From an uncultured Bacteroidales bacterium (GTDB lineage Bacteria; Bacteroidota; Bacteroidia; Bacteroidales; WCHB1-69), in contig CALAVA010000258.1 of the NCBI GenBank assembly GCA_937892025.1, positions 1 through 6,502 of the forward strand: a DNA stretch of 6,502 nucleotides. Direction: 5' to 3'. Shown in pieces: positions 4,642 to 6,502 of this stretch. How positions within the stretch are numbered: position 1 is the first letter of the stretch; each line of letters starts with the position of its first letter. A program made the position numbers and the translations under genes. The notes under the pieces are model-generated. The model was not told the origin of the DNA. It saw only the letters and a program-made list of their open reading frames with translations, and made no database searches.

Positions 4642-6502
4642 TAATAATAAATTTAACAATATCAAACGTTCACTTATTATAATGTTGATAGACGTTATAA
4701 TTGTGTTTTTTTCTATTTTCTTATCTATTTTAATAAGAGGTAATTTTAAATGGAATTTCTTTTTTATTTATGATATTAATGTTCTCATTATTTTAGTAAC
4801 AAGATTTATATGCTTCTGTGTGTTTAAAACTAACAAAATCTTAATTAAATATTTGAGCAGTAAAGATTGTTTTAGAATTTCATGGATAAATTTGATAGGA
4901 AGTGGCGTTTTTGTATTTTTGAATATTGTAAGTTTATTGATAAAAGAAGTCCATATTATTCCTTATTCTGTCATCATTATGGAATTTTTCTTCACTTCAT
5001 TTTTGATGATTTTCTATCGTTTAATCGTTAAATCTTTATATGCTGAAAGCAACTTAAATTCTCCTTTGAAAAATGTGTTAATATTTGGTGCCGGCGAATT
5101 GGGGTCTATGGTTATACGTGCCGTAAATCATGAAAATAAATATCGAATTATTGGATTTTTAGATGAAGATACTAAAAAAATAGGTCAAACAATCAAAGGC
5201 TATCCTATTTTTGGCTTGTACGATTTAGAACAACTTTTGGAAGAAAAACATATTGCTTTTTTGATTATTGCTATAGAAAATCTTTCTATGGGCAAACGTA
5301 CTAAAATTGCCGATATGGCCACAACGCATCATGTAAAAACTTTATTGATACCTCCTTTACACAAATGGGTCAATGGAGAATTAAGTTTCAAACAAATCAA
5401 AAAAATTCGTATTGAAGATTTGCTAGAACGAGACCCCATAAAAATGAACGATAAAGGCATTCTCCAACAACTAAACGGAAAAACAATTTTGGTAACGGGA
5501 GCCGCAGGAAGTATTGGAAGCGAAATTGTTAGACAATTGTTTCGATATAATTTTGCAGAAATTATACTAATAGATAATGCAGAATCACCTATGTATTTTT
5601 TGGATTTGGATTTGCATAACATGCATACAGACAAAAAATACACCATTTATATCGGAGATATTTGTCAACAAAAATTTATGGAAAAAATTTTTCAAACATA
5701 TCATCCTGATATTGTTTACCATGCTGCTGCCTATAAACATGTTCCTCTAATGGAAAAAAATCCATTTCAGGCCGTCAAAGTAAATGTTTATGGAACAAAA
5801 ATATTGGCAGACTTAAGTATGAAATATGGAACAAAAAAATTTATTATGGTTTCCACTGATAAGGCTGTCAATCCAACCAATGTTATGGGAGCCTCCAAAC
5901 GAATTGCAGAAATTTATGTCCAATCGCTTTTTCAAACAGGAACAAATTGTAAATTCATCACTACACGGTTCGGAAATGTCTTAGGCTCTAATGGCTCTGT
6001 CATTCCTATCTTTCAACAACAAATAGACAGAGGAGAACCTTTAACTATCACACACCCAGAAGTTACGCGCTTTTTTATGACTATTCCTGAAGCCTGCCAA
6101 CTTGTTTTACAAGCAGGATATATGGGAAATGGCGGTGAAATATATATCTTTGATATGGGTGATAGCGTGAAAATTTACGACTTGGCAAAAAAAATGATTT
6201 CTCTGTCTGGATTAAAACTTGGAACTGACATTTCTATTGTCTTTACAGGATTGCGACCCGGAGAAAAATTATATGAAGAAGTTCAATTAAAACATCCAAG
6301 AAAAATAATAGATGGTAAAATTATGAGATATCCTTTCTTTTCTTGGAGCGGATTCTTTTGCTGTAATAGACCAGAATATATTTCTTTAGGAGAAGCTTAT
6401 ATTACATATTTTAATACTATTAAATTATTAATAATATTCTTTTTAATAATAGCTATTATCAATGCTCCTTTAATTGGATTATTTAGAAGCTTCACTTCAG
6501 TT
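4634..6502 (+). CDS. Membrane-bound CapD/WbpM/PglF-type UDP-sugar 4,6-dehydratase, 3' end outside window
   Basis: The visible 623 residues form a polysaccharide-biosynthesis dehydratase, typically converting UDP-GlcNAc to its 4-keto-6-deoxy form for capsule, O-antigen or glycan synthesis. Four hydrophobic segments (about 12-35, 43-64, 84-103, 110-132) anchor it in the inner membrane. A first Rossmann domain (about 146-270) has GAGELG (152-157). The catalytic SDR domain (about 283-550) has TGAAGSIGSE (288-297), HAAAYKHVP (363-371), NVYGT (384-388), STDKAVNPTN (407-416) and RFGNVLGSNGS (445-455). Met418 with Lys422 forms the MxxxK that replaces the YxxxK of ordinary SDR enzymes in this subfamily. 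The start ATG overlaps the mazG stop by 8 bases and begins with an AAT repeat (Asn2-5). After LRPGEKLYEE (540-549) the usual C-terminal block is not clearly recognisable, and an unexpected hydrophobic tail follows. The exact sugar product is not predictable from the window. Confidence 0.93.
   Translation, partial: MNNNNKFNNIKRSLIIMLIDVIIVFFSIFLSILIRGNFKWNFFFIYDINVLIILVTRFICFCVFKTNKILIKYLSSKDCFRISWINLIGSGVFVFLNIVSLLIKEVHIIPYSVIIMEFFFTSFLMIFYRLIVKSLYAESNLNSPLKNVLIFGAGELGSMVIRAVNHENKYRIIGFLDEDTKKIGQTIKGYPIFGLYDLEQLLEEKHIAFLIIAIENLSMGKRTKIADMATTHHVKTLLIPPLHKWVNGELSFKQIKKIRIEDLLERDPIKMNDKGILQQLNGKTILVTGAAGSIGSEIVRQLFRYNFAEIILIDNAESPMYFLDLDLHNMHTDKKYTIYIGDICQQKFMEKIFQTYHPDIVYHAAAYKHVPLMEKNPFQAVKVNVYGTKILADLSMKYGTKKFIMVSTDKAVNPTNVMGASKRIAEIYVQSLFQTGTNCKFITTRFGNVLGSNGSVIPIFQQQIDRGEPLTITHPEVTRFFMTIPEACQLVLQAGYMGNGGEIYIFDMGDSVKIYDLAKKMISLSGLKLGTDISIVFTGLRPGEKLYEEVQLKHPRKIIDGKIMRYPFFSWSGFFCCNRPEYISLGEAYITYFNTIKLLIIFFLIIAIINAPLIGLFRSFTSV
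6281..6502 (+). other. Atypical in-frame C-terminal tail of the dehydratase gene with an extra transmembrane segment
   Basis: From about residue 550 the frame no longer follows the dehydratase family, which normally continues with a soluble helix block containing a PTxHPKI-type motif. A short piece, HPRKIIDGKIMR (554-565), may be its remnant. Then come a Cys/aromatic stretch (FFSWSGFFCCNRPEY, 568-582) and a hydrophobic segment about 596-616 rich in Leu, Ile and Phe. The frame stays open to the window end with no stop, while the other frames are full of stops, so the tail looks coding. ATG at 6323 (Met564) could instead be the start of a separate membrane protein. A genuine fusion, a rearrangement or a chimeric contig end are all possible. 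Confidence 0.4.

Noticed and set aside
5329..5646. Minus-strand open frame of 105 codons inside the dehydratase gene
   Set aside because: It is antisense to the conserved Rossmann and SDR motifs and its composition is a by-product of the AT-rich coding strand.

Overview
The window reads as chromosomal DNA of an AT-rich member of the Bacteroidota, probably Bacteroidales-like; G+C is roughly one third by eye. The gene families fit: a PDDEXK protein of the YhcG type, an exported FKBP-type prolyl isomerase, an outer-membrane barrel protein, a carnosinase-like M20 dipeptidase, MazG and a membrane-bound CapD/WbpM-type sugar-nucleotide dehydratase. Shine-Dalgarno sequences are absent, and a TAnnTTTG -7 promoter element stands before mazG, both typical of this phylum. 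The species cannot be named from this sequence.

Left edge (1 to about 145): a G+C-richer stretch (about 46%) holds the last 18 codons of an unidentified gene and then non-coding DNA that looks like the end of an insertion sequence. The composition drops at about 141. Just after it, at 168-707, lies an N-terminally truncated YhcG-family protein. It keeps only the C-terminal nuclease domain, and the usual catalytic Asp before the ExK motif is Asn. The simplest reading is a defence- or DNA-processing-type gene cut by a mobile element and now decaying.

Middle (848-3674, minus strand): three tightly spaced genes form a probable operon, transcribed in the order M20 dipeptidase, beta-barrel protein, exported FKBP isomerase. 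It ends at a strong inverted repeat (783-820), which also faces the convergent YhcG fragment and may stop transcription from both sides.

Right side (3675-6502): a 187-bp divergent control region carries two palindromes and recurring TTGAAA hexamers. It separates the operon from a rightward pair, mazG and a polysaccharide dehydratase gene. The pair overlaps by 8 bases, so translational coupling is likely. MazG removes non-canonical nucleoside triphosphates; the dehydratase makes a keto-deoxy sugar nucleotide for surface glycans. The dehydratase is normal to about residue 550. It then continues in frame into an unexpected tail with a transmembrane segment and runs off the window. This tail and the left-edge junction are the two places most worth rechecking, for real rearrangement or for misassembly. 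No complete novel system, CRISPR array, rRNA or tRNA was found.
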